Below are positions 1-10,361 of a DNA stretch of 64,000 nt, piece by piece (position 1 is the first letter of the stretch; each line of letters begins with the position of its first letter). The notes beneath the pieces were generated by a model. It was not told the DNA's origin and made no database searches. It saw only the letters and a program-made list of their open reading frames with translations. The stretch is from Setoptus koraiensis (Eukaryota > Arthropoda), in NCBI GenBank assembly GCA_048013815.1, contig CM106586.1:18600001-18664000 (forward strand). The letters run 5' to 3'. The translations under genes and the position numbers were made by a program.

Positions 1-125
1 GATGTGGCTAACTGTGATGCGGTGAGGATGTCTGGGGTTGTGCCCCTCAATTCTTTTATCACTCATTCCATAACTGATCTCAGATATTCCATCCACATTT
101 TTCATCCATCCGACCCTATTACCAG

Positions 126-451
126 TTCAAGGCCATTTATCGCGCCTTGCAAAATCTCATGACCTACAATTCTCTCATGACTAGCTGGGATCTTCAACGA
201 CTGTTGTCAATAGGAGAGGATCTCGAAGATATCAAAAATGTGGCGCTTTTTATCTTCATTACTAACCCCCTGACATTTGGTGACTTGCCAATGGTAAGTA
301 TATCATGGAAGAGGAGCAACCTCAAACTGTTAATTCTTGAATGCATAAAGATTCCCCGACGTTCACGTTATCTTCTTTGTACCAATATATTCTATAGCTG
401 ATTGGATGGATTGTTTCGGGCATAACGTTATTGTTACAATATGCAGTGTGA
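126..451 (+). CDS. Gustatory-receptor-like gene, last two exons only (gene 0)
   Basis: These are the two terminal coding exons of a chemoreceptor gene whose large first exon lies outside the window. Exon 2 (126-293) follows a CCAG acceptor, is 56 codons long, and starts FKAIYRALQNLMTY. It ends LPM before the donor GTAAGT. Exon 3 (398-451) encodes LIGWIVSGITLLLQYAV and a TGA. The same two exons, same lengths and phase 0, terminate the five complete genes downstream. The tail (small residue, five hydrophobics, Q, aromatic) fits the TM7 signature of the arthropod gustatory receptor superfamily, an integral membrane protein of sensory neurons. The rest of the gene cannot be judged from here. Confidence 0.7.
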
Positions 452-763
452 AATTTTAACCTTGTCAGGTCATAAGTATGGAATCGAGTCCAGAAGTTCC
501 GTTCGACAGATTTAGGTGAAATCTTCTCCTCTTATTTCCCCGGCCAACTGAACTTTCGACCGATAGAAAAGTTGAGAACATGGTAAAGCATTCCTCGGGG
601 CGTAATCAAACTCGGCCAAATTTCGCAGTATTATGCAATCTTAACCTTGTGCTTAAATGACTACCCAATGTACAAAATGTATTTACGTCCTCAATGAGGC
701 ACTTTTTAATGGAATAGTCATGAGAAGTAACCATAACATGGGCACTTTGACAATGATGAGTTT
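452..763 (+). other. Intergenic spacer between chemoreceptor genes 0 and 1
   Basis: No gene is seen. The stretch is diverged array spacer. The part near 520-600 (an ACTTTCGACCGATAGAAAAG-like segment) recurs after gene 2 near 8880-8950, and more loosely near 16440 and 19800, so it belongs to the repeating unit of the array. Confidence 0.5.
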
Positions 764-915
764 TATCGTGCGTGCATAGAGACTTTCATCGACATGTGGT
801 TAAATGAGCCAGCAAGAGGGCGACCACAAAATGCCCAAACTAAGAGGATCATGAGGCAGAAAATTTATGGTCCGTGAAGCACGATTCTAATAAGTGTCTA
901 TTTAAAGTGGTAGAA
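764..915 (+). promoter_or_regulatory. Conserved array element upstream of chemoreceptor gene 1
   Basis: This is a copy of an element found before every gene of the array. It starts with a core like ATCGTGCGTGCATAG, continues with a CATCGACATGTGG-like segment, and ends with a TTATGGTCCGTGAAGC-like segment and GATTCTA. The core lies 333 bp before the chosen ATG of gene 1. Conservation of both sequence and distance (333-388 bp in the five genes) suggests promoter or 5' leader. A simple by-product of duplication is also possible. Confidence 0.4.
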
Positions 916-1096
916 TGAATCCATCACAGTATAACTAGATCAGACACAGTCCAAAAACTGGAAAAAGCAAATTTGTGGAGTTTATTAGAAATAAAAGGGA
1001 AAGAAGTGAAAATATAGATTCAAACGGACTGAAAATCAAAAATATCTGCACCAGTTTCTTGGTCGTTCACATTGTATGGAAGCGGACACTATTGGG

Positions 1097-3347
1097 ATGG
1101 ATACTATCAAATTCAACATATTTCGCATTGCAATTTCAATTGTCACATTCATCAACGGTTCAGCAAATGTTTTGCGGCCCAACAACGAAGAAGAAGGAGC
1201 AGCACAATTAAAACAGTCGGATAATCGCTACCAGTCGAAGGCGAAAAAGAGAGCGCTGGTCGATGAAATGAAGGCTCGCGTTGCCTTATATCTGGCAAAT
1301 AGACAAAGAAAAATGAGCTACCTCATATGGATGGTGCTCGACTTCATCGGAGGACTCTATATTCTATGCAATTTTATTGTTTGCGGCTTTGGTAGCGAGA
1401 GTCTCATCTCCAAATTAGAAGAGAAATACCTAACCGTCAACCCGTTCGGGCCGTATAGAGTCTCTAGAATGCTCAACAGACAAGGTGCTATACTCTTTAT
1501 AGAAGTCTACGTGCTTCGAATAATGAACATTGCAGCAAACCTGAGGAAAGAGTCTGGGCGCCAGCACTTCGATCAGGAGTTGACGTACTTGCACAGTCTT
1601 GAATTAACTCCCAGAGCTTGGATCTATATTTTGGGTCTCACAAATAAAGTTCAATGCAAAGATGATGCACATCAGGAGAGAATCATGCACAGCACTCAGC
1701 GATGCAAGCCTCAGTGTCCAAGTGCAAATCGCGACGAATGCAGTCATGTTGATGCCCGTGGTTCTGAATTATCTGAATTGCTCCCGAAAGATTCCGTACA
1801 GACGAGTCACAGAAAAAAGACGTTCGATTTCGATGATGACTTTCGAGAAATCAATTATCAGCTACAATTTCCGGAGCAACTTTTAACAAACGGGTCTCCC
1901 CATGTCTTTGATTTGATGTCGCTGAGGGTGCTGGTATTTCTATATTTATTCGCTTACCTGGTGGTAACATTGGTCGGCGTAGCAACTATACGAGCTTCTG
2001 TATGGCTGGAGTTCCACGACTGTGGCGATTCGATGTTATTATTCGTCGAACAGCGTCTTTTCCGTTATGTGTGTATGGTCACCGCTTGCACAATTTGTAT
2101 GTGTCAATTTACAGAGATGCCCTTGTTTGTTTATCACAGTATGGCTTGCTACGGCAAGGCCAAGCATACGCTTAATCTGATCTCGCATATAGTTGAATTG
2201 TATAGGTTCAACGCAAAAAGTATTTCGAGCTTCCGCATAACGCATATAAGAGACAGTCACACGAATGGAAACTTCGCAAATACTGGAGACAATGAGATCA
2301 ACAACGAGGAGACTATCGCCCAGAATCACTGTCGATTAGTGGATACAATCATCGATAAAGACAAAACAAAAACGAAAATTTTGAGTGATCTATCCAAAGA
2401 AATAGACAGACTCGTCGGGATGATTATGGTCATACGCTCGGACTTTGAACATCTAAGGCAACGTTATTCACTTTACATAAACATGGAACTTTTTTTCAAG
2501 ATGCCATGTGTTATATTAACTCTATCAACACTTATTACGACGAAAGACCTGAGCGCTTTGGAAAAGCAAGTAGTTTATTTTATTTTGCAAGCATACTGGA
2601 CCCCCATCTTTTTCCTAGGCTTCTTTGCCGCCCTTATCCATTCTAAGGTGATCATCATGATATGGGTCATATATTTACCCGTCATTGTGACCCTCTCTTC
2701 TATAACCTAGCGATGAGTTTTGTTATAGAAGTTATAGTAGTTATGTGCTATCACCGTTGTTAAATAACCTCATATAACCGCATGAGCTGCACGCAATATT
2801 GTATCTTTCTCCTCTTCTTTAGTCTAACTCCGAGTCGGCCTAAAGCTTCCCTCGAATGTTAATGAAACGTCCCACGAAATTCAACTTATTGGTCGAGCTG
2901 GTGTGAAATGCGATCGAATGTGATGACGTTTGGTATCGTGTCTCCCAATTCTCTCATCGCTCATCATAACTAATGTCCGATATTCCATCTTTATTTTACA
3001 TCCATCGATCATGTTTCCAGTTCAGGACCATCTATCATGCCTTACAGAATCTCATGACCCATAATAAATTAATGTCCAGCCAGAACCTTCAACAATTATC
3101 GTTGATAGTAGAGGATTTCGATAATATCGAAAATTTTGCACTTTTCATCTTCAGCACAAGCCCGCTGACTTTTGGTAATCTGCCGATGGTTAGTATGTTA
3201 CGATGGAGGAAAAATCTCAAACTGTGACCGCTATAATTTTTATTCTTCTATATTTACGTCTCCTCATCTCATACTAACCAATATATTCTATAGCTGATTG
3301 GATGGATCGCATCGGGCATAATATTATTGTTGCAACATGCAGTATGA
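1097..3347 (+). CDS. Gustatory-receptor-like 7TM protein, gene 1
   Basis: Three exons are proposed: 1097-2647, 3021-3188 and 3294-3347, all joined in phase 0, giving about 590 residues. Exon 1 ends LIHSK before GTGATC. The ATG giving MDTIKFN is chosen because all paralogues align there (MDSIKFN); an ATG 21 bp upstream is not shared. Membrane segments are visible near residues 75-95, about 130-145, about 275-310, 325-355, 460-485 and 495-517, plus the exon-3 segment LIGWIASGIILLLQHAV. A conserved hydrophobic N-terminus (residues 7-24) is also present. Shared motifs are LTPRAWIYILGL and the FDDDFREINYQL-type loop before NGSPH. By family this would be a ligand-gated chemosensory channel; the ligand is unknown. 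The identification rests on topology, the TM7 tail and exon structure, so the subfamily remains open. Confidence 0.72.
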
Positions 3348-3382
3348 AATTTCTATCATTCCATTCAACATGGCCGTAACGT

Positions 3383-3826
3383 AACCGTAATGATTTGACT
3401 GAACTAGAAGGTTTTGCTACAGTGCATTATGTCAATATAGCTCGGATGTTTAACCAGGCCACATTGCACACAAAATTCATATTGGTAGATGATGAACAAT
3501 TCTATCTCGGTTCGGCAAACATGGGTTGGCGTTCCTTGACTTGGGTGAAAGAGCTAGGTTTTTACATTCATGAGTGTCCAAGCTTGGCTTCTGATCTGGA
3601 TAGAATATTTGAGAGTTACAAGCGTCTTGCAACAAGTGTCAACGATTTGGGTGCTTCACCTGCGACGAATCTCATTCAAAAAGAGCAAAGAAATGAATTG
3701 AGAGCATCATTTTGTGAGATTTCATTCTCCGAAAACATTCAATTCCAACCGCTCACAATTGAATTGAACAATCAATTGGCTAAGGTGCATTTGGCGGCTG
3801 GACCAAAATCGTTGTCCAGTGCTTGA
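3383..3826 (+). pseudogene. PLD3/PLD4-like phospholipase D relic
   Basis: An open stretch of about 140 codons contains one HKD half-site, HTKFILVDD followed by FYLGSANMGWRSLTWVKELG. This is the hallmark first HKD region of PLD3/PLD4-type proteins, which in animals are endolysosomal single-pass exonucleases or phospholipase-D-like enzymes of about 450-490 residues with two HKD motifs. Only the region from just before HKD 1 to the linker after it (AAGPKSLSSA, then a stop) is present. The N-terminal membrane anchor and the second HKD are not seen nearby, no ATG begins the frame, and it starts about 35 bp after gene 1 ends. I read it as a truncated copy dropped between receptor genes, not a working gene. 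Confidence 0.65.
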
Positions 3827-4721
3827 CCAATCGCTAACTATGCGCAGTACAGTTGCTACCAAGGTTGACACCTGCAGTTTGACACATGTATGTTTTTATT
3901 CAATGCACTGCACGACATATGATTTATGCGGACACAAGTGATCTTGGCAAGATTTTACTTGTTACATCTCAACAGTAATAAGGACCCAAAGGAACAAGAT
4001 CACGTGTGGCTTCCAAATGGAAGAATCTCGAATAGAATCACCAATAGATCAGGCACAGGGTCTTCTGCCCCAATCGCAACCTCTGCCTTCTTTGACACAT
4101 GAACCGACGCCCCCTCTTCCCTATCATTTGATGGGCCAAGCTCAAGGTTTTCTATTTTGGGATAAAATCTATTCTTAGCGCGGCGGCTGCGAAATTTTTT
4201 CAGACTCTGGCAAATGAATAGAACGCATGACACGCGGCGACACCGTGCCTACTCAGTTGTATCCTTCGATTAGTCACAATGATCCCATTATTCGATATCG
4301 AGCGACATTTATGTATGTTTCCAATAATATTGTATTTACCCGATATGAGGTAGGTTCTCTCGAGCTATAACTGGATATTGGATAATATTTTGGAATGAAA
4401 TCTATCCGAGAGTGTCATCACTTGTTATTGCCTGAAAACAGTTCTATTTTACCACGAATAGAACGCATGATTTTATGCAACTGAATACCAGCACAAAAAT
4501 AGATCTGTGGCCCACAGACTGTGGGCTATCAGAAAAGCAATTGCTATTCGAGCATATTTGCGTTTGGAGTGCGATTCGTATTTCGAAATCTCATTTTGGT
4601 ATTCTATTAATCTGATAGCAGATAACAACAAAAATAACGACGATCATCACAATCAGAAATTGCGGAGAGAAGTTAAAGTATTCAAGAGTTTCAGATAGCT
4701 GTTGCGCAATCACAAGAAAAA
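3827..4721 (+). other. Intergenic stretch without a convincing gene
   Basis: A short proline-rich frame near 4017-4178 (starting MEESRIESPIDQAQG) and a 63-codon frame at 4507-4698 were seen. Neither has recognisable domains, and both may be chance. The hexamer-like phrase GAATAGAACGCATGA occurs twice (about 4217 and 4456). The last part presumably holds the promoter and leader of the secreted-protein gene that follows. Confidence 0.4.
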
Positions 4722-5258
4722 ATGGCGGCATACAGATTAATATTGTTGTTATTTTGCGCAATTTTCATCCGAGAGTTTGCCGATGCTCGCCAAGATTGGG
4801 AGCCATACACGTTCGAGGAACTTGTCCAGAAGGGCTTGGTTGAAATGGAGCACGAAGTTTCAATGAAGAAGCCTTGGGATGATGAAAGATTACGTTACGA
4901 TTTTGTTTACACGAAACCAGCAGATGAGATAATCGATCTCTGGGATTCCGATAGAGATGCCTCGTGGAACGAAGAAATGAACGAACTTAGAAATCTTATC
5001 AAAGAAATCAGATTGCAACAACGAGAAACTTATCGGAAGATCCTCGCTCTAGAATCCGAGGACAAGGAGGCTCATAAAGCCGAGATCGAACAATTGAGGG
5101 CGAAGATTTTGGATGATGACTATAGAATTGGTTTCCCTTTCGCTTCAGTCTCAGACCTCAACGATGATCCGCTACCGGATCCAGAAACTCTGAAGGGAGA
5201 CGACAATGACTGGTGGGATCAGATGGTACGAGCTTATTACCCAGGGTCGGGCTATTGA
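4722..5258 (+). CDS. Small secreted acidic protein with a coiled coil, family not recognised
   Basis: A single-exon frame of 178 codons. The N-terminus MAAYRLILLLFCAIFIREF is a clear signal peptide, with likely cleavage after ADA near residue 22. The mature part is very acidic and tryptophan-rich (W26, a KKPWDDERLRYDF segment, DLWDSDRDASWNE). It has a helical, charged stretch at about residues 85-133 (NELRNLIKEIRLQQ onward) that looks like a short coiled coil, and it ends NDWWDQMVRAYYPGSGY. There are no cysteines in the mature protein. A polyadenylation signal follows about 80 bp after the stop. It is the only ordinary gene between receptor genes 1 and 2. I cannot assign a function; a secreted structural or salivary-type protein is possible. 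Confidence 0.75.
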   Translation: MAAYRLILLLFCAIFIREFADARQDWEPYTFEELVQKGLVEMEHEVSMKKPWDDERLRYDFVYTKPADEIIDLWDSDRDASWNEEMNELRNLIKEIRLQQRETYRKILALESEDKEAHKAEIEQLRAKILDDDYRIGFPFASVSDLNDDPLPDPETLKGDDNDWWDQMVRAYYPGSGY

Positions 5259-5338
5259 GTGCAGTTATGAGAGATGATTATTGATCTTCAAGCAGGGAAG
5301 AATTCAAGTAAACATTTTGATAAACACTATGTCGTTTT

Positions 5339-5344
5339 AATAAA
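5339..5344 (+). terminator. Polyadenylation signal of the secreted-protein gene
   Basis: An AATAAA hexamer lies 80 bp after the TGA of the 178-residue secreted protein, in AT-rich sequence, which fits a short 3' UTR. Confidence 0.5.
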
Positions 5345-5611
5345 TTATTACGATTATTGAAAATAGAATTCAGGATTTGCTTAATCATTGCAGCAGCTCT
5401 TTTCTAGAATCTGTGAAGAAAAAAAAAATGATTGATGAAGAAGATTGGGTCGGTGACAATTCTTCTAATGACTACTCTTCGAACTACAGTTCTTCGAACG
5501 ATAACATGTTAATACGGTATTTTCTAAACTCTAGCAGTATGGTCAAGCAAGCTACTGACAATCACTACCAACCCTGGACCTGTGTGACACCGCAGAGTCT
5601 TATTCTGCATA

Positions 5612-5977
5612 TCAACAATGTTTCGCGCCAAACTTCATTCCGGCTTTATTCTGGTGAGTACCTTTTCCATCACCGAACTGTCTCCAATATGATAAGAGAA
5701 GACTGGCTGTGGGTGAAGTGACGCTGCCCGAAACACCTACAATGAAGTAACAAATGTCATACCTACTGATAGCAGAGCTAACCAGCCCCACTGTAATCTC
5801 CAACATCTTCATTCCTCGGCCATTAATCAAATTTTCCAACTTCAGTCTAGCCGAGACTAACACATAAGAGAAACTCGATACGAATATCACAGTGTGGGTG
5901 GCCGGCAGAGTATACGACCTACCTCCAACGCCAATGTGATAGTATTCATTGAATAGGAATACGAATGTGGAGGCCAT
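5612..5977 (-). pseudogene. Possible membrane-protein gene fragment
   Basis: A minus-strand frame of 121 codons has coding-like content: two or three hydrophobic stretches, a charged linker (SARLKLENLINGRGMK) and a glycine-rich turn (YYHIGVGGRSYTLPATH). It could be an exon or broken copy of a multi-pass membrane protein. No family was recognised and no flanking exons were found. It sits directly beside the 19-bp minisatellite at 5982. The plus-strand frame at 5377-5721 over the same area is serine- and asparagine-rich and less convincing. Confidence 0.25.
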
Positions 5978-5981
5978 AAAA

Positions 5982-6057
5982 TATGACTAGACTGTCGAAA
6001 CATGGCTAGACTGTCAGAACATGGCTAGACTGTCAGAACATGGCTAGACTGTCAGAA
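5982..6057 (+). repeat. Minisatellite, four 19-bp units
   Basis: Four back-to-back copies of CATGGCTAGACTGTCAGAA; the first copy is diverged and the other three are identical. Single related copies occur just before the conserved array element elsewhere (about 14718, ATGGTTAGACTGTCAAG; about 20090, ATGGTTCGAATGTCAAA). The array therefore seems to have arisen by local expansion of spacer sequence just before the element of gene 2. Confidence 0.85.
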
Positions 6058-6079
6058 TATGGGTCCATTAATAACGAAT

Positions 6080-6300
6080 TCTATAGTGCGTGCATAGCGA
6101 TTTCCAACGACATGTTTATTTGCGACATCAAGTCTCATACATGTTGAAAAGATAGATTAATACGACTTCAACAAACACAGAACGCTCGAACTAACACAAT
6201 TTGGAATTTATGGTTCAGGGAGCGCAACTCTTGCATTCATCTTCGTGAGGTCGCTAGGGTATAGTCCTATTCGTCTTATCTAGTTGGTAGAATGGACTTG
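6080..6300 (+). promoter_or_regulatory. Conserved array element upstream of chemoreceptor gene 2
   Basis: The core TAGTGCGTGCATAG is at 6083, followed by the ACGACATG and CTCATACATGTTG blocks, a CTTCAACAAACACAG block, and an AATTTATGGTTCAGGGAGCG block. It lies 361 bp before the ATG of gene 2. It matches the element before genes 1, 3, 4 and 5. Confidence 0.4.
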
Positions 6301-6443
6301 AATACGACGTATCACGATTAGAGTAGTCAATTGAAAATGAAATGGAATCAAGAGAAGAGATAGAATCAAGCAGTAGAAAAAGGTAAAAAGATTTGTATCA
6401 TTTTTTTAACCGTTTATATTTTAAGGAAGCGGATATTATTGAG

Positions 6444-8688
6444 ATGGATTCGATTAAATTCAATATATTTCGGGTGGTAATTTTTGGTCTCGTATCAGTC
6501 AACGCTTCAGCAAATTTCGTGCGATCGTATGAGGAAGAAAAAGGTGCAACACATGCGAACCAAACGGGAAAGCTCCACGAGCTTGATTCGAGGAAGCGAA
6601 CACTACGTGATGGAATGAGGGCTCGCATAGCTTTATTTCTGAGAAACAGACAACGAAAACCGAGCTATCTTATATGGGTACTGTTCGACTTATTTTTTGG
6701 ATCCTACCTTATACTCGATACGTTGCTGCTCGGTTTTGGAAGCGAAAGTCTTATCGCTTATTTTAAAGAAAAGTACCTGATTGTCGAAATTTATGGTGGC
6801 TATGGCCTCTCGTCGATGATCTACAGAGTTATGGGGATACTTCTCACAGAAGTCTACTTATTTCGTACCAAGAATATTTTCGCAGACATGAGGATAGAGA
6901 ATGGACGTCAGCATTGGGATTTGGAATATACATACATGAATTGTCTCGAATTAACTCCCCGAGCATGGATGTATATTTTGGGTCTCACAGATAGAGTTCG
7001 ATGCAAGGATGAAGCGCATCGTGAGCGAATCATTAACAACACTCAACAATGCAATCTCCAGTGTCAAGCTGCCTCGCCGTCAGACAAAGTGTATCGAAGT
7101 CGAAATTTTAATGCGAGTAATTATAATCGTAGACAAAATGATTTTAGCGGTCCTGAATTATCGGATATGGTCCTGGAGGATGCGACGCGAGCCAATTATC
7201 AACAAAAATTCAATTTCGACGAAGATTTTCGAGAAATCAATTATCAGCTGAAATTTCCGAAGTGCCTCCTGACAAAAGGGTCCCCTCATATAATGGATTT
7301 GACATCGCTGAGGCTGTTATCGTACGTGAATTTAGTGTCAGGGATATTTTTGCTAGTATGCACGTTAGCATCTATAAGAGCTACTTTGTTGGTGGAGTCC
7401 AAAAACTGTAGCGGTTCGATCTTAATTTTCATGAGCCGGCGTTTTATTCCTTATTTATTCCTGCTCATCGCTTCCACAATCGTATTTTTTCAATTCATAG
7501 AGAGCAGCCTCTTTATTCTCCATGCTGCAGTCTGTTGTAACAAGGCAAACCATACTCTCAATTTGATCTTGCGGTTGACTGATCTATATCGGTCCAACAG
7601 AAAACGTTCCCCGAGCTTCTGCTTACCGAACTGTAGGAAGTGCAACACAAAGAAAAACTGTCCAACTATCCGATACAATGAGATCACCAAAAAAGAGAAG
7701 CCCACCGCCCAAAATTATCGTTTATTGGTCGATACATTATTCCATCGAGAGTACACAAATTCAATATGGAGTGATCTATCCAAAGAAGTAGATAGACTCG
7801 CCGGGATGATTATGGAGTTACGCTCGGACTTAGAACATATAAAGCGACGTTTTACACTGGACATAAACTTGGAATTTCTTTTCAAGATGCCATGTGTTAT
7901 AATAACTCTGTCAGCGCTCATTGCGAGGGCGGACCTGAGCGCCTTGGAAGTTCAAATAATTTATCTTTTTTTGCAAGGATATTGGATTCCCATCTTATTC
8001 CTCAGTTATTCATCTGCTCTGGTTCATTCTAAGGTGATCATCATAATACGAGCCATTTGTTAGCGAGTGATTAGTGGAAAATTCTTATCCATGCTCCTAT
8101 TCTTTCCATTTCCTTCCAACTCCCACATGACCTCATATGCCCCGCGTTATCTCGCATCGGTCTCAGAACCAGTTGAACTACAAATTCAAATGATAATATA
8201 GTATGCACTGAAAGATAACTTGTAGATCAAACTGGGGCGAGAGGTGAGCAAAATATGGGGTGTGAGGAAGTCCTGGCTTACGTTGCTCACTCCTATTATC
8301 TTTCAATCCCCACAACTAATATAGGATTCTTCATCCACATTATATATATCTATTCAATCATATTTCCAGTTCAAGGCTATCTACCGTGCCCTGCATCATC
8401 TTATGACCTATCATTCCCTTATGACTAGCGGGAACCTTCAGCGATTGTCGTCGATAGGAGAGGATCTCCATGATGTCGAAAATGTTGCACTTTTCATCTT
8501 CAGTACAAGCCCGCTAACTTTTGGTAATCTGCCGATGGTTAGTATATCACCTCACCTGTGAATCCTTGAATTGGTATTCTTTGATATTTATGTCATCTTA
8601 TTCCGCATTGCGTCATTTCATTCTACATTTTGCAGCTAATTGGGTGGATCGTAGTAGGCATAATGTTTTTGCTACAATATACAGTGTG
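6444..8688 (+). CDS. Gustatory-receptor-like 7TM protein, gene 2
   Basis: Three exons are proposed: 6444-8033, 8370-8537 and 8635-8688, phase 0, about 603 residues. Exon 1 ends ALVHSK before GTGATC; exon 2 starts FKAIYRALHHLMTYHS and ends LPM before GTTAGT; exon 3 encodes LIGWIVVGIMFLLQYTV. The start is the ATG giving MDSIKFNIF, the position shared by all paralogues. An ATG 51 bp upstream would add 17 residues that are not conserved. It keeps the N-terminal hydrophobic stretch, LTPRAWMYILGL, the FDEDFREINYQLKFP loop and the MPCVIITLSALI membrane segment. It differs from its neighbours by a longer mid-loop (residues around 390-430, CRKCNTKKNC). A membrane chemosensory receptor is the best reading. 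Confidence 0.72.
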
Positions 8689-9465
8689 AATTGCAATATT
8701 GGGAATCCTAAGATTATCCTAAGACTATTGTTTCTCCTGAGTGTCCTGTCCGTGAATAATGATGCTTCTTCTAGGAGATCGATAACACTAATCATTGCAA
8801 TGGTACATAACGTATTTTTGGTCAGAAATTTTGAGGTTGAGTTAGTGGTTTCGTTCGACTGATATAAACGAAATTGGCCTGTTCTGTCCTCTTTTGCCTC
8901 TAACTTAACTTTCGATCTATAAAAATGTCGAGAACACGATCGAGGCGCTCTCCAGTGTGGCTAAAATGTACAATATCGTGCACTGAAATCTAGAAACTCA
9001 CGAGTCATGGTTGTGCTATTTGAAATTATATTCGATAGTATTCGTCGAGTTAAATATCAGAATATATCATACGGATGATACTCGACTTTCGTTGTGGATT
9101 CACTGTGTTGAAGAATATGATAAAAGATGAAAATATGTTGATAAAAGATTGTTGGTGGCCAGAGTTTCGCTGCTGTCTGAGTATGAGAAGCTAACAATGT
9201 ATTATAACTACTTGGTACTGACGATCTGAACGATCTCTTTTTACTTGTAAAAAAAAACTGAAATCTTTATCTCCGAAGCATCCGGATGATTGACATAGTG
9301 TAAATGATTGAAAAATATCACGAAGACATCAAAAAAGAACTGCCAACTGTTCCTAAGGCAAGGGAGAGAATCACAGTATTCAACCTGAATTTTTGCCCTC
9401 AACGAGACATTTTTCAATGAGATAGGAATGAGAAGCGCACAAAGTATGGCTCGGCTACCAAGGGA
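8689..9465 (+). other. Array spacer after gene 2
   Basis: No gene is seen. The part at 8880-9100 resembles the spacer after gene 0. A phrase AATATATCATACGGATGATACTCGAC near 9060 recurs in related form near 16545 and 19960, marking it as part of the repeating unit. Confidence 0.5.
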
Positions 9466-10150
9466 CGGTTTCATTGTGCGTGCATAGAAACTTACATGTT
9501 ATTAATTTAGACAGTAATGGCTCATACATGTCTAAGAGAAAGATTACGACAGCTTCACCACACACAAGACACTCGAACAACCAATATTCTGTGACAGAGA
9601 ATATATGGCCCATGAAGCGGAATTCTAAAATTGATTTATCTTCATGAGGTTTCTGGAGTTTTCCTTATATCTGTTCGGGGTGGTAGAATGCGTTGAGCAA
9701 AGTGTAACTCGTAGATACAGTCGAACGACTAGAGAGGGAATTTTACGAAGTTATTTGGGCATAAAATGAAATACAGTTAAGCTATAGATTCGGAAGGTCT
9801 TAAAATATAAAAAGATTTGCACCAATCTGCTCGCCCAAAGACGCGAAATTTTCGCGACGAAAATGTGAGAATATATGCAATTTAGAGTTCAACTAAAGTT
9901 TTAAATCGATAGAATAGATCGAATGCTCTGTTTCGAAGAAAACGGTGTTTTAAATTAGGCATTCATTATAAATTGAGAACAACTTGAAATTCTGTCAAGG
10001 TTTATACACACCACAACTTATATCACGAAAGAGGAAGAGCCACATGTCAAATTTCCGTGAAATTGTATTCGTTGATATATACGTAAACGTATCCTTTGTT
10101 CGATCGCTGATTGGATGGATCGCTTTGAATATAGTTATCAAGGGCCGGAA
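9466..10150 (+). pseudogene. Chemoreceptor gene relic: upstream element and last-exon remnant
   Basis: The conserved array element is present (TCATTGTGCGTGCATAG at 9471), followed by leader-like sequence with AAAAGATTTGCACC as before gene 1. Where about 1.6 kb of receptor coding sequence should follow, none is found. About 600 bp on, a piece matching exon 3 appears at 10107 (CTGATTGGATGGATCGC, giving LIGWIA). I infer a receptor unit that lost its coding body. The boundaries of the remnant are approximate. Confidence 0.5.
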
Positions 10151-10361
10151 TATCTTGAATAGATAATACTCGACCTTGAAAAGAGTGTTGATTGATTAAG
10201 TGAGGCTTCCGCTAAAGTTTGGAACACAAATAATGGACTGCAACTACCGGATACCGATAGTTTGAGCAGACTAGGTGATCTCTCTTCATTTGTGCAAAAT
10301 CTAATCGCAACGTGAATGATTGCCAGTGATCGTAGCATAGTTCTCAAGCTTCTTAAACTGT
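10151..10361 (+). repeat. Diverged duplicate of spacer at 14450-14640
   Basis: The stretch containing AGTTTGGAACACAAATAATGG, TTTGAGCAGACTAGGTGAT and GAATGATTGCCAGTGATCG aligns block by block with the spacer after gene 3 (14475-14625). It therefore belongs to another copy of the array unit. No gene is seen. Confidence 0.5.

Noticed and set aside
1076-1096. Earlier ATG of receptor gene 1
   Set aside because: Not shared with paralogues; genes 4 and 5 have a stop codon at the matching place.
2648-2710. C-terminal continuation of receptor exon 1 past HSK
   Set aside because: The sequence after HSK reads from a GTGATC/GTGAAC donor into intron, and the conserved tail lies on exons 2 and 3.
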